DNA of 64,000 nucleotides. It comes from Isoptericola sp. AK164 (GTDB lineage Bacteria; Actinomycetota; Actinomycetes; Actinomycetales; Cellulomonadaceae). Position 1 is the stretch's first letter, and every line of letters starts with the position of its first letter. Of the stretch, positions 42,186-53,484 are shown piece after piece. The stretch covers positions 2,542,001 through 2,606,000 of the forward strand of contig NZ_CP119106.1 in NCBI RefSeq assembly GCF_029643425.1, given 5' to 3'. The notes under the pieces were generated by a model that searched no databases, had not been told where the DNA came from, and worked only from the letters and a program-made list of their open reading frames with translations. The position numbers were made by a program, and so were the translations under genes.

Positions 42186-43789
42186 CGGCCCCGGGCACCG
42201 GCACGACGCGGCGCACCGGCGACGGGCTGACCGCGGTGCTGCGGCTGCAGCTGCGCACCGGGTGGAAGGCCCTGCTGGCCTGGGTGGCCGGACTGGTCGG
42301 GGTCTACGCCGCCACGGTCGCGGCCATCGACACGACCTACGGCACGCCGGAGCAGCTCGCGACGTACCAGGCGACCGTGGGCTCGGACCCGACGATGGCG
42401 GCGATCAACGGCACCCCCTACGGCGCCGACACGCTCGGCGGGGTGGTGGCCAACGAGTTCGGCTTCATCGCGGCGATCGCCGTGCCGCTCATGGGCCTGC
42501 TGCTCGTGACGCGCTCGACGCGGGCCGCCGAGGAGAACGGGCTGCTCGAGCTCCTGCGCTCGCGGGCGATCGGCTCCCGCGCACCGTGGAGCGCCGCGCT
42601 GGGCGTCACGGCCGGGGCCCTCGTGCTCGTCGGCCTGGGCATGGCCGGTTCCCTGCTGGCCTACGGCGTCGAGGCCGCCGACGCCGCGCTCTACGGAGCC
42701 TCGGTGACCGCGCTGGGCCTGGTGTTCGCGGGCGTCGCGACCCTGGCCGGCCAGCTCCTGCGCCGGGCCGCGGGGGTGGTGGCCGTCGGCATCGTGGTGC
42801 TGGGTGCCGCCTACGTCTTCCGCGCGATCGGGGACGTCGAGGACAACGGCTGGAAGTGGCTGTCCCCCCTGGCCTGGCAGCAGGAGACCCGCCCCTTCGC
42901 CGAGGACCCGCGCGTGTGGCCGCTGCTGCTGGCCCTCGGCGTGGCCGCGACGCTGAGCGGGCTCGGCCTGGCGCTCGTCGGCCGTCGCGACCTGGGCAGC
43001 GCCGTCGTGCCGAGCCGTCCCGGGCCCGCCCGGGCGGGCCGGTTCCTGGCGAGCGGCCCAGGGCAGGCCCTGCGCCAGCACGGTGCGACCCTGCTGGCCT
43101 GGGCCGTCGGCGCCGCGCTGGTCGGGGCCGTGTTCGGCGCGTTCACCGACGACATCGCCGACGTCGTGGCCGCCAACCCCGACCTGCAGGCCGCCTTCTC
43201 GGCGGGCGCCGCCGGCGACCCGACGAGCTGGTACCTGTCCTTCACGCTCGTGCTGGTGATGCTCATGGCCTTCGGCGCGGCCGCGCAGGTCGTGGCCCGG
43301 GTGCGCCGCGAGGAGACCGGCGGTCGCCTGGAGGCGGTGCTGGCACGGTCCGTGCGGCGCACGACCTGGCTCGGCACGCACGCCGCGGTCGCGGTGCTCG
43401 GCGGCGCGCTGGTCGCGCTGGCCGGCGGCGCCGGGCTGGCGGTGACCGCCTCGCGCGCCACCGGCGACACCGCCGGGGCGTTCACCGCCGCGGCGCAGTA
43501 CCTGCCCGCGGTGGTCGCCGTCGTCGGCCTCGGGGTGGCGCTGCTCGGCCTGCTCCCCCGGGCCCTGGGGCTGCTCTGGGTGGCGATCGCCTACGTCGCG
43601 GTCGTCGAGATGCTCGGCGAGACGCTGAGCATGCCCGACGCCGCGCTCCAGGTCTCCCCGCTGCACGCGATCGGGCGGCTGCCGGCCGAGGACCCGTCCG
43701 GCACCGGGGTCCTGGTGGTCGGGGCCGTCGCGGTGGCGCTGCTCGGCGCCGGGCTGGCCGGCTTCCGCCACCGCGACGTGCCCCGCTGA
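42182..43789 (+). CDS. ABC exporter permease, polyketide/antibiotic-type
   Basis: 535 residues with about 12 helices in two related halves; each half has a VLRRQ/LRQH-like entry helix (LTAVLRLQLRTGWKALLAWV and GQALRQHGATLLAWAVGAAL). The sequence LLVTRSTRAAEENGLLELLR and its counterpart RVRREETGGRLEAVLARSVR mark the duplicated unit seen in actinobacterial antibiotic exporters. The substrate is unknown. It overlaps the ATPase gene by four bases. Confidence 0.9.
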
Positions 43790-43794
43790 GCCGT

Positions 43795-43819
43795 GCCCGC
43801 CCGGCAGGGCCGGGCGGGC
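43795..43819. terminator. Hairpin between ABC permease and ahcY
   Basis: A 10-bp GC stem (43795-43804 with 43810-43819) with a five-base loop in the 41-base gap between two convergent genes. Confidence 0.6.
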
Positions 43820-43830
43820 AGGGCGCGGGC

Positions 43831-45369
<1,539 letters not shown>

Positions 45370-45495
45370 GGGTGCCCTCCTGGGACGTCGTGGGACTCGT
45401 GTCGCGCGCTGGGGGCTCCCGTCGGCGCTGGTCCCAGCGTAACGGCGGGACGGCGCCCGCCGGTGGTGGTCGACCGCGGCAGGCTTCGCGCAGCG

Positions 45496-45501
45496 TAGGA
45501 T
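45496..45501 (+). promoter_or_regulatory. Candidate -10 element for the cytidylyltransferase gene
   Basis: TAGGAT about 53 bases upstream of ATG 45555. It would give a leader of about 47 bases containing the GAGG ribosome site. Confidence 0.4.
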
Positions 45502-45554
45502 GAACGATCGGCGACCGGTGAGTGTCGCCGCGGCATCGACGCGAGGAACGGGGC

Positions 45555-45947
45555 ATGAAGCGAGTCATCACCTACGGCACCTACGACCTGCTGCACTACG
45601 GGCACATCGAGCTGCTGCGTCGCGCCCGCGCCCTCGGCGACTACCTGATCGTGGCGCTGTCCACGGACGAGTTCAACGCGGGCAAGGGCAAGGCGTCCTA
45701 CTTCTCCTTCGAGGAGCGCCGCCGCATGCTCGAGGCGATCCGGCACGTCGACCTCGTCATCCCCGAGCGCACCTGGGAGCAGAAGGCGGACGACATCCGG
45801 ATGTACCACGTCGACACCTTCGTCATCGGCGACGACTGGACCGGCAAGTTCGACGACCTCAAGCCGCTGTGCGAGGTCGTCTACCTGGAGCGGACCCCGG
45901 AGATCTCCACGACGCAGATCAAGGCGGGCCTCGCCTCCAAGAGCTGA
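45555..45947 (+). CDS. tagD: Glycerol-3-phosphate cytidylyltransferase (TagD-like)
   Basis: 130 residues, exactly the TagD size. Signature [20 protein letters not shown] (HxGH), the [11 protein letters not shown] segment, [10 protein letters not shown] and the C-terminal [12 protein letters not shown] in place of RTEGISTT. It should make CDP-glycerol from CTP and glycerol 3-phosphate, the donor for glycerol-phosphate polymers. The CDP-glycerol transferase fusion at 56851-59430 is the likely consumer. ATG 45555 is chosen over an in-frame GTG 11 codons earlier. Confidence 0.9.
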   Translation: MKRVITYGTYDLLHYGHIELLRRARALGDYLIVALSTDEFNAGKGKASYFSFEERRRMLEAIRHVDLVIPERTWEQKADDIRMYHVDTFVIGDDWTGKFDDLKPLCEVVYLERTPEISTTQIKAGLASKS

Positions 45948-46000
45948 CCGACCGCCGCGCAGGTCAAGCGCGAGATGTGGATCGTTACTCAACCGTGATC

Positions 46001-46006
46001 TAGAGT
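46001..46006 (+). promoter_or_regulatory. -10 element for a leaderless acyltransferase mRNA
   Basis: TAGAGT, six bases, ATG 46013. Confidence 0.45.
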
Positions 46007-46012
46007 CCGAGG

Positions 46013-47260
46013 ATGGGCTCGACGACGCACACGGCATCGCGCATGCACCTCCTCGACCTCCTGCGCTTCGGCGCGGCGATGGCCGTCGTGGTGTACCACT
46101 TCACCGCGACGCCGACGGCGAACCGCTACTGGGGCGCGGACGTCACGAGCCTGTTCGAGGGGATCAACCAGGTCACCCGCTACGGCTGGCTCGCCGTCGA
46201 GGCCTTCTTCGTGATCAGCGGCTTCGCGATCCTGTGGAGCGTCCAGGGCCGGACGCTCGCCCAGTTCACCGGCTCGCGCGTCGGCCGCCTCTACCCCGCC
46301 TTCTGGGCGTGCGTCGTCCTCACCGCGGTGCTGCAGGCCCTGTGGGACGACGGGCGGCACCTGACCGCCGTCGAGACCGTCGCGAACCTGACGATGGCGC
46401 CCGACCTGCTGGGTGCCGAACCCTCCCAGGTCGTCTACTGGACCCTGCTGGTCGAGCTCAAGTTCTACCTGCTCGTCGGCCTCGCGCTCGCCGTCGGCCC
46501 GCTGACCCGGGGACGGGCCGTCGCCCTGGCGCTGGGCTGGCCCGCCGCCGGCCTGGTCGCCCAGGGCCTCGGAGCGCCCGGACTGGCCGAGGCTCTCGCC
46601 GTCCGCCACGCCGTGTACTTCGGCATCGGCATGCTGCTCTTCGTGCTCTGGCAGGACCTGACCGGCCGCGGCGCCGCACCGGTCGCCGGACCCCGGTCGC
46701 CCTCCACCCGCGCGGTCGCGGCGGCGCTCGCCGTGCTCGTCGTGGCGGGCGCCGCCCGCGTGGTCCGGTCCGCCCAGCTGGCCCAGGAGCTGCAGGGCGT
46801 CCGGGTGGACCCGGCGGTCGCCGTCGGGGTGCTGCTGACCAGCATCGCCCTCGTCGCCCTCGCCACCCACCCGGGCGTCACGGTGCGGCAGCGCTGGGCC
46901 GCCGGTGCGTGCGTCACCGCGGGCGCCCTCACCTACCCCGTGTACCTGGTGCACACCCAGTTCGGCTGGGCCGTGACCCAGTGGCTCACCGGGGCCGGAG
47001 CGGGCCCCGGCGCGACGCTGGCGGCGGCGACGGCCGTCTCCCTGCTGCTGGCCGCCGCGATCCACCACGGCGTCGAACGGCCGTTCTCGCGCCCGATGCG
47101 GCGGGCCGTCACCGAGCGGCTGCAGCGCACGGCACCGGGCCCCGGCACGACCGGACCGGTCCGTCGACCCGCCCGGTCCGAGCTGCTCGGGCTCGGGGAG
47201 CACCACCGCGGGGCCGCCCTGCCGGCCGGGGCCCCGATGCCCGACCCCGTCCTGCGCTGA
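46013..47260 (+). CDS. Acyltransferase 3 family (OafA/YrhL-like) membrane protein
   Basis: 415 residues with about ten helices. Family motifs: HLLDLLRFGAAMAVVVYHFT near the N-terminus, AVEAFFVISGFAILWSV and GRLYPAFWACVVLTAV, then KFYLLVGLALAVGPL. Members move acyl, usually acetyl, groups to extracellular sugars. The leaderless -10 supports ATG 46013. Its proximity to tagD and the glycopolymer locus suggests wall-polymer modification (inference). The C-terminal tail is Pro/Arg-rich. Confidence 0.88.
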   Translation: MGSTTHTASRMHLLDLLRFGAAMAVVVYHFTATPTANRYWGADVTSLFEGINQVTRYGWLAVEAFFVISGFAILWSVQGRTLAQFTGSRVGRLYPAFWACVVLTAVLQALWDDGRHLTAVETVANLTMAPDLLGAEPSQVVYWTLLVELKFYLLVGLALAVGPLTRGRAVALALGWPAAGLVAQGLGAPGLAEALAVRHAVYFGIGMLLFVLWQDLTGRGAAPVAGPRSPSTRAVAAALAVLVVAGAARVVRSAQLAQELQGVRVDPAVAVGVLLTSIALVALATHPGVTVRQRWAAGACVTAGALTYPVYLVHTQFGWAVTQWLTGAGAGPGATLAAATAVSLLLAAAIHHGVERPFSRPMRRAVTERLQRTAPGPGTTGPVRRPARSELLGLGEHHRGAALPAGAPMPDPVLR

Positions 47261-47272
47261 CCCGCGGCACGA

Positions 47273-47311
47273 CGAAGCGCCCGCCCCGGACGGACCGGGA
47301 CGGGCGCTTCG
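47273..47311. terminator. Hairpin between acyltransferase gene and proX
   Basis: A 17-bp stem (47273-47289 with 47295-47311, one mismatch) in the gap between two convergent genes. Confidence 0.7.
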
Positions 47312-47344
47312 GGTCGGCCGTGGGGCCGGACGTCAGAGGGAGGC

Positions 47345-48301
47345 TCAGCTCTCCGGCATCGGGATCACGTCGGGGTTCTCCTCGAGCCAGGCCTCGACAC
47401 CGGCAGCCGGGTCGTCCGGGTTCTCGTTCACGACGAGGTCCTCGAGCGTGCCGAACTGCGTGTCGTCGAGCTGGATGCCACCGATGATCTCGGCGGCCTC
47501 CGGGTACTCGTCGGCGAAGCCGCTGGTGCCCAGGAAGTGCAGGCCCTCGGCCTCACCGAGCGCACCCTCCGGGTCCTCGAGCGTCTTGACCGGGTAGGCG
47601 GCGTTCGCCCAGAACGGCTGCCACAGCGTGACGAGGATGTCCTCCTCGTCCTCGGTGGCCTGCTCCAGCTCGGTGAGCATCGCCGTGGTGGAGGAGGTCT
47701 GCAGCTCGTAGCCCGCCTCGTCCAGGCCGTAGGTCGGGATGACCGAGTCCTGCACGGCCGCCGTCAGACCGGCGCCCGGCTCGATGCCCACGATGGTGCT
47801 GCCGAACAGGTCGGCGTTGTCGGCCAGCTCGGCGATCGAGTCGACCTCGGTGTACTCCGGCACCGCCATGGTGAGCTTGGCGTTGTCGTAGTACGTGCCG
47901 ATGTCGTCGATCGAGTCGCCGTACTCCTCCATGTACTGCGCGTGCGTGACCTCGGGCCACGCGGACGGGTACATGTCGACGTCGCCCTCGGCGAGAGCGG
48001 TGTAGAGCAGGCCGGCCTCCTGGACGTCCTGGTGCTCGACCGTGTAGCCGGCCTCGGTGAGCAGGTTGTCCGCGAGGTAGGCCATGCTCAGACCGTCGGT
48101 CCAGGCCGGGAGGTAGCCGAGCGTGATGGTGCCCATGTCGCCGTCGGCCATCTCCTCGGTCGACTCGTCGGTGCCCTCGGCACCGGCGTCGTCCGAACCG
48201 CCGTCGTCCGTGCTGCAGGCGGCCAGGGTGAGGCCGAGCGCCGCGGCGGAGACGAGGGCCAGGCCCTGGCGGCGGCGAAGGTGCTTGCGATGAGTGCTCA
48301 T
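47345..48301 (-). CDS. proX: Glycine betaine/proline ABC transporter substrate-binding lipoprotein
   Basis: 318 residues with a lipoprotein signal (VSAAALGLTLAACSTDDGGS, Cys near 29) and an acidic Asp/Glu-rich linker. The OpuAC-type binding domain has ITLGYLPAWTDGLSMAYLAD, VDMYPSAWPEVTHAQYMEE and VTLWQPFWANAAYPVKTLED. It should capture compatible solutes outside the membrane. It is last in the proV-proW-proX order, 119 bases after proW, with its own AAGGAA ribosome site. Confidence 0.92.
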   Translation of the reverse strand: MSTHRKHLRRRQGLALVSAAALGLTLAACSTDDGGSDDAGAEGTDESTEEMADGDMGTITLGYLPAWTDGLSMAYLADNLLTEAGYTVEHQDVQEAGLLYTALAEGDVDMYPSAWPEVTHAQYMEEYGDSIDDIGTYYDNAKLTMAVPEYTEVDSIAELADNADLFGSTIVGIEPGAGLTAAVQDSVIPTYGLDEAGYELQTSSTTAMLTELEQATEDEEDILVTLWQPFWANAAYPVKTLEDPEGALGEAEGLHFLGTSGFADEYPEAAEIIGGIQLDDTQFGTLEDLVVNENPDDPAAGVEAWLEENPDVIPMPES

Positions 48302-48420
48302 GTGATGAGTTCCTTCCGTGTCGGGGGACGGTGCCCCGTGGTGGGACGGGTCCCGGGACAGTTGGTTCCGGACAGGTCGTGCCCTGCCCGGCAGGACGGT
48401 GGGTAGGTGCCGGCGGCGCC

Positions 48421-49334
48421 TCAGGCCGCGGCGGTCTCGGCCGCGAGCTTGCGGCTCTTGATGACCGCGAGGAGCGAGCGGCCCGTCGGCTGGCCGATGG
48501 CACCGGTGGTGCGGTCGAGGAAGATGGCCAGGATGACTACGGCGAGGCCGCCCTCGACACCCTGCGGGACGTCGAGCGTGGAGATCGACTGCACGACCTC
48601 ACCACCGAGGCCGCCCGCGCCGACGATGCCGGCGACGACCGCCATCGACAGGGCCAGCATGATGACCTGGTTGACGCCGGCCATGATGGTCGGCAGGCCC
48701 AGCGGCAGCTGGATGCCTCGCAGGATCTGCCACGGCGTGCCGCCGAAGGCCTCGCCCGCCTCGACGGTCTCGCCGTCGACCTGACGGATGCCCAGCTCGG
48801 TGAGGCGGACGCCGGGCGGCAGCGCGAACACGATGGTCGCGCAGACACCGGGGACGACGCCGATACCGAAGAAGATGACCACCGGGACCAGGTAGACGAA
48901 GGCGGGCATCGTCTGCATGAAGTCCAGGATGGGGCGGACGAAGGCGCTGACCGCGTCGTTCCGGGCGGCGAGGATGCCGACAGGTACCGCGACGATCACC
49001 GCGACGACGGTGGCGACCAGCACCAGGCTGAGGGTCTCCATCGCGGGTTCCCACATCTCCATGCTGATGATCAGCAGCGTGCCGATCAGCGTGAAGACGG
49101 CGAAGCCCCACGACCGCACCAGGAGCGCGAGCAGCGTGAACAGCGCGGCCAGGACGAGCGGCGGCGGCAGCAGCAGCAGGTCCGTGATGCCGTCGATGAG
49201 GAACGACATCACGGCGGTGATGCCGTCCAGCAGCCACTCGAGGTTGTCGTTGATCCAGTCGATCCCGCTGTCGACGGCCTCACCGACCGGCACCTTGGGG
49301 ATCAGAGTGTCGTCAGAGGTGGACATCGGGACCA

Positions 49335-49335
<1 letters not shown>
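48421..49335 (-). CDS. proW: Glycine betaine/proline ABC transporter permease
   Basis: 304 residues with about six helices and the permease EAA-type loop (GEAFGGTPWQILRGIQLPLG). MQTMPAFVYLVPVVIFFGIG is characteristic of ProW/OpuAB. The N-terminal VGEAVDSGIDWINDNLEWLL is also typical. ATG 49335 overlaps the proV stop (TGATG) and has AGGAG upstream; GTG 49338 is possible. Confidence 0.93.
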
Positions 49336-50594
<1,259 letters not shown>

Positions 50595-50932
50595 AATTCT
50601 CCCTGGTCAGGGGGCAGAAACTGGTCGTCGGACTCGGCTCAGGCCTGGCCCGTGCGGGCTGCGACCACCCGCCTCGACAGCCTGTCGGCCGCGAGTCGAC
50701 ACTCACGCACTACTTCTCACCATAGGCGATAGGCACATGTGGTCCACCGACCATCCCTGGGGCGACCGATGATCTTTATCACGATGTGTACCTTTTTGTT
50801 ATCGACATGTGATCTGGCGGGGCGCAGCGAAGACAATTCGGAAACATGAGCGGTCTTCGACCCGTGAGGATGATCACGAGAACGAAACATGACGCGTCTC
50901 CGCAGGTAGCCGGCCGGGCCTAGGGTGGCGCC
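50595..50932. other. 338-base intergenic region upstream of proV and the YoaK-like gene
   Basis: No coding sequence is supported. It holds an unusually AT-rich island (50769-50816) with a near direct repeat, TATCACGATGTG (50777-50788) and TATCGACATGTG (50800-50811), 23 bases apart, and a CACATGTG palindrome at 50734-50741. A possible proV promoter on the minus strand is TATGGT (50725-50720) with a weak TGGACC 16 bases upstream. This is likely the osmotic control region of proVWX (inference). Confidence 0.5.
50921..50926 (+). promoter_or_regulatory. -10 element for a leaderless YoaK-family mRNA
   Basis: TAGGGT, six bases, GTG 50933. Confidence 0.5.
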
Positions 50933-51598
50933 GTGCCCCGCGACCGTCTCCACCTCGGCCTCATGCTCGCCCTGACCTTCTCCACCGGGGTCGCCGACGC
51001 CGTCGGCTTCCTCGGCCTCGACCGGGTCTTCACCGGCAACATGACCGGCAACGTCGTCATCCTCGGTATGGGACTCGCCGGCGCCGACGACCTGCCGGTG
51101 GTCGGCCCGCTCCTGGCGTTCGTCACCTTCCTCGCCGGTGCCGCCGCCGGCGGGCTCGTGCTCCGCGCCGACGACGTCGGGTGGACCGGACGGACCACGG
51201 CGTGCTTCGGCGCGGTCGGTCTCGTCCTCGTCGCCCTCACCGTGCTGCTGGGGACCTCCGGCGGCGACCTGTCCCACGGCGTCCAGCTCGTCGTCACCGG
51301 CCTGCTGGCCGGCGCGATGGGCCTCCAGGCGGCCGCCGCCCGTCACCTGGCGGTCAAGGAGATCACCACGGTGGTGGTCACCAGCGCGATCACCGGACTG
51401 GCCATGGACTCGCGGCTGGTCGGCGGTCACGGCCGGCACGTCGGCCGCCGCGTCGCGGCGATCCTCCTGCTCGGGGCCGGGGCCGGCGTCGGCGCGGCAC
51501 TGCTGCAGATCCACCTGGCCTGGGGCGTCGCCCTCAGCGCGGCCGTCGCGCTGACCGTGACCGCCGTCGGCCACCTCCGCGGACGGGAGACCGCATGA
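50933..51598 (+). CDS. YoaK family (DUF1275) membrane protein
   Basis: 221 residues with about six helices. The family signature is near the N-terminus: FSTGVADAVGFLGLDRVFTG, NMTGNVVILGMGLAG, and later MGLQAAAARHLAVKEITTVV. Function unknown. The leaderless -10 fixes GTG 50933. The stop overlaps the start of the gamma-glutamyltransferase-like gene (ATGA), so the two are co-translated. Confidence 0.9.
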   Translation: MPRDRLHLGLMLALTFSTGVADAVGFLGLDRVFTGNMTGNVVILGMGLAGADDLPVVGPLLAFVTFLAGAAAGGLVLRADDVGWTGRTTACFGAVGLVLVALTVLLGTSGGDLSHGVQLVVTGLLAGAMGLQAAAARHLAVKEITTVVVTSAITGLAMDSRLVGGHGRHVGRRVAAILLLGAGAGVGAALLQIHLAWGVALSAAVALTVTAVGHLRGRETA

Positions 51599-53382
51599 CC
51601 TTCACCCCAGCGCCCGCACCGACCACCCGCCCCGACCTGCAGGGCTCGTTCGGCATGGCCGCCTCCACCCACTGGTCGGCCACCGGCAGCGCGCAGTCGG
51701 TGCTGGAGCGCGGCGGCAACGCGTTCGACGCCGCCTGCGCCGCGGCGTTCGTGCTGCACGTCGTCGAGCCGCACCTCAACGGCCCGGGCGGCGACCTGGT
51801 CGGCCTGTTCGCGACCGCCGACGCACCGGGCCAGCCCCAGGTGCTCAGGGGCCAGGGACCGGCGCCGGCCGCGGCCACGATCGCGCACTACCGCGACACC
51901 GAGGGCCTCGACCTGGTGCCCGGTTCCGGTGCCCTGGCCGCCGCCGTGCCGGCCGCCGTCGACGCCTGGCTCGTCCTGCTGCGCGACCACGGGACCTGGA
52001 CCGTGCGCGACGTGCTGACCTACGCCGTCGGGTACGCCCGCGACGGGCACCCGGTGCTGCCGGCCGTCGCCGCGACGATCGGACGCGTGGCCGACCTCTT
52101 CGCCGAGCACTGGCCGACGTCCGCCGCGCGGTGGATGCCGCACGGCCGGCCGCCACGGCCCGGCGAGACGGTGACCAACCCGGCCTACGCCGCCGTCCTG
52201 GACCGGCTCGGCGACGCCGCCGACGCCGCACCCTCGCGCACCGCCGGGGTGGAGGCCGCGCGCACCGCCTGGCGAGAGATCGTCGGGCCCGCCGCGGAGG
52301 AGTTCGTCGCCACGCCGCACCGGCACTCGGACGGCCGCGACCACGCGGGCGTGCTGACCGCCGCCGACCTGGCCGGCACGGGCGCGGGCTACGAGGAGCC
52401 GGCGACGATCTCGTTCCGGGACCGCACGGTCGTCAAGCCCGGTGCGTGGACCCAGGGCCCCGTGCTGCTGCAGTCCCTGCGCCTCCTCGACGGGTTCGAG
52501 GACGACCGGCTGGACGTGGCCACCGAGCTCGGCGCCCACACAGTGCTCGAGACGCTCAAGCTCGCGCTCGCCGACCGGGACGTCTGGTACGGCGACACCG
52601 ACGTGCCGCTCGACCACCTCCTGTCCGCGGAGTACGCCGCGCAGCGCCGGGACCTGATCGGGGACAGGGCCTCGCACGAGCTGCGGCCCGGCAGCGTGCC
52701 CGGCCGGACCGCTCCCCCGCTGCCCCCGCTGCGCACGACCGGGGCCGCGTCGTCGGGCACCGGGGAGCCCACCGTCCAGGTGAGCGGCACGACGCGGGGC
52801 GACACGTGCCACGTGGACGTCGTCGACCGGTGGGGCAACATGGTCAGCGTGACGCCGTCCGGCGGGTGGCTGCAGTCCTCGCCGGAGATCCCCGCACTGG
52901 GGTTCTGCCTCGGCACGCGGCTGCAGATGACCTGGTTGGACGAGTCCTCCCCGTCCCGGCTGGCGCCCGGGGTCCGTCCCCGGACCACGCTGTCGCCCAC
53001 GCTCGTGCTCGCCGACGGCTTCCCCGTGATGGCCTGCGGCACGCCCGGCGGCGACCAGCAGGACCAGTGGCAGCTGCCCTTCCTGCTGCGCACGCTGGTC
53101 GGCGGGTACACGCCGCAGCAGGCGATCGACGCGCCGACCCTGCACACGACGTCGATGGCCGACTCGTTCTGGCCCCGCACCTGGACGCCTGGCGGCGCCG
53201 TCGCGGAGTCCCGGCTCGGTACGGACGTGCTCGACGGGCTGGTACGGCGCGGCCACGCGCTGACCGAGGCCGGGCCGTGGTCGCTCGGCCGGCTGTCGGC
53301 GGTGACCCGGGACCCGGCGACCGGTCTGCTCGGGGCCGCGGCCAACCCGCGCGGGGCCCAGGGGTACGCGGCCGGGCGGTGA
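51595..53382 (+). CDS. Gamma-glutamyltransferase family protein
   Basis: 595 residues, no signal peptide, so cytosolic. Ntn-hydrolase features: STHWSATGSAQSVLERGGNA, FDAACAAAFVLHVVEPHLNG, GPGGDLVGLF, then the self-cleavage region with the nucleophile Thr in GDTCHVDVVDRWGNMVSVTP, and a C-terminal TLSPTLVLADGFPVMACGTP. The family includes glutathione hydrolases and acylases; actinobacteria of this type use mycothiol, so the substrate is uncertain. Coupled to the YoaK gene. Confidence 0.88.
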   Translation: MTFTPAPAPTTRPDLQGSFGMAASTHWSATGSAQSVLERGGNAFDAACAAAFVLHVVEPHLNGPGGDLVGLFATADAPGQPQVLRGQGPAPAAATIAHYRDTEGLDLVPGSGALAAAVPAAVDAWLVLLRDHGTWTVRDVLTYAVGYARDGHPVLPAVAATIGRVADLFAEHWPTSAARWMPHGRPPRPGETVTNPAYAAVLDRLGDAADAAPSRTAGVEAARTAWREIVGPAAEEFVATPHRHSDGRDHAGVLTAADLAGTGAGYEEPATISFRDRTVVKPGAWTQGPVLLQSLRLLDGFEDDRLDVATELGAHTVLETLKLALADRDVWYGDTDVPLDHLLSAEYAAQRRDLIGDRASHELRPGSVPGRTAPPLPPLRTTGAASSGTGEPTVQVSGTTRGDTCHVDVVDRWGNMVSVTPSGGWLQSSPEIPALGFCLGTRLQMTWLDESSPSRLAPGVRPRTTLSPTLVLADGFPVMACGTPGGDQQDQWQLPFLLRTLVGGYTPQQAIDAPTLHTTSMADSFWPRTWTPGGAVAESRLGTDVLDGLVRRGHALTEAGPWSLGRLSAVTRDPATGLLGAAANPRGAQGYAAGR

Positions 53383-53419
53383 CGGCGGGGCGAGTTCTCC
53401 GCCGCCGGGCAGGGCCGGA

Positions 53420-53425
53420 TACCAT
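53420..53425 (+). promoter_or_regulatory. Candidate -10 element for the acyltransferase-SGNH gene
   Basis: TACCAT about 60 bases upstream of GTG 53485. It would give a leader of about 53 bases with an AGGAG site. Confidence 0.35.
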
Positions 53426-53484
53426 CCGGGACGACCGCTGCCCCGACCGCGAGGGCCACCTCCGCCCCGTCCAGGAGCTCCGCC

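Noticed and set aside
45370-45554. Possible S-adenosylhomocysteine riboswitch upstream of ahcY
   Set aside because: The leader has GC-rich hairpins but I could not find the conserved core of the known SAH riboswitch; a covariance-model search would be needed to overturn this.
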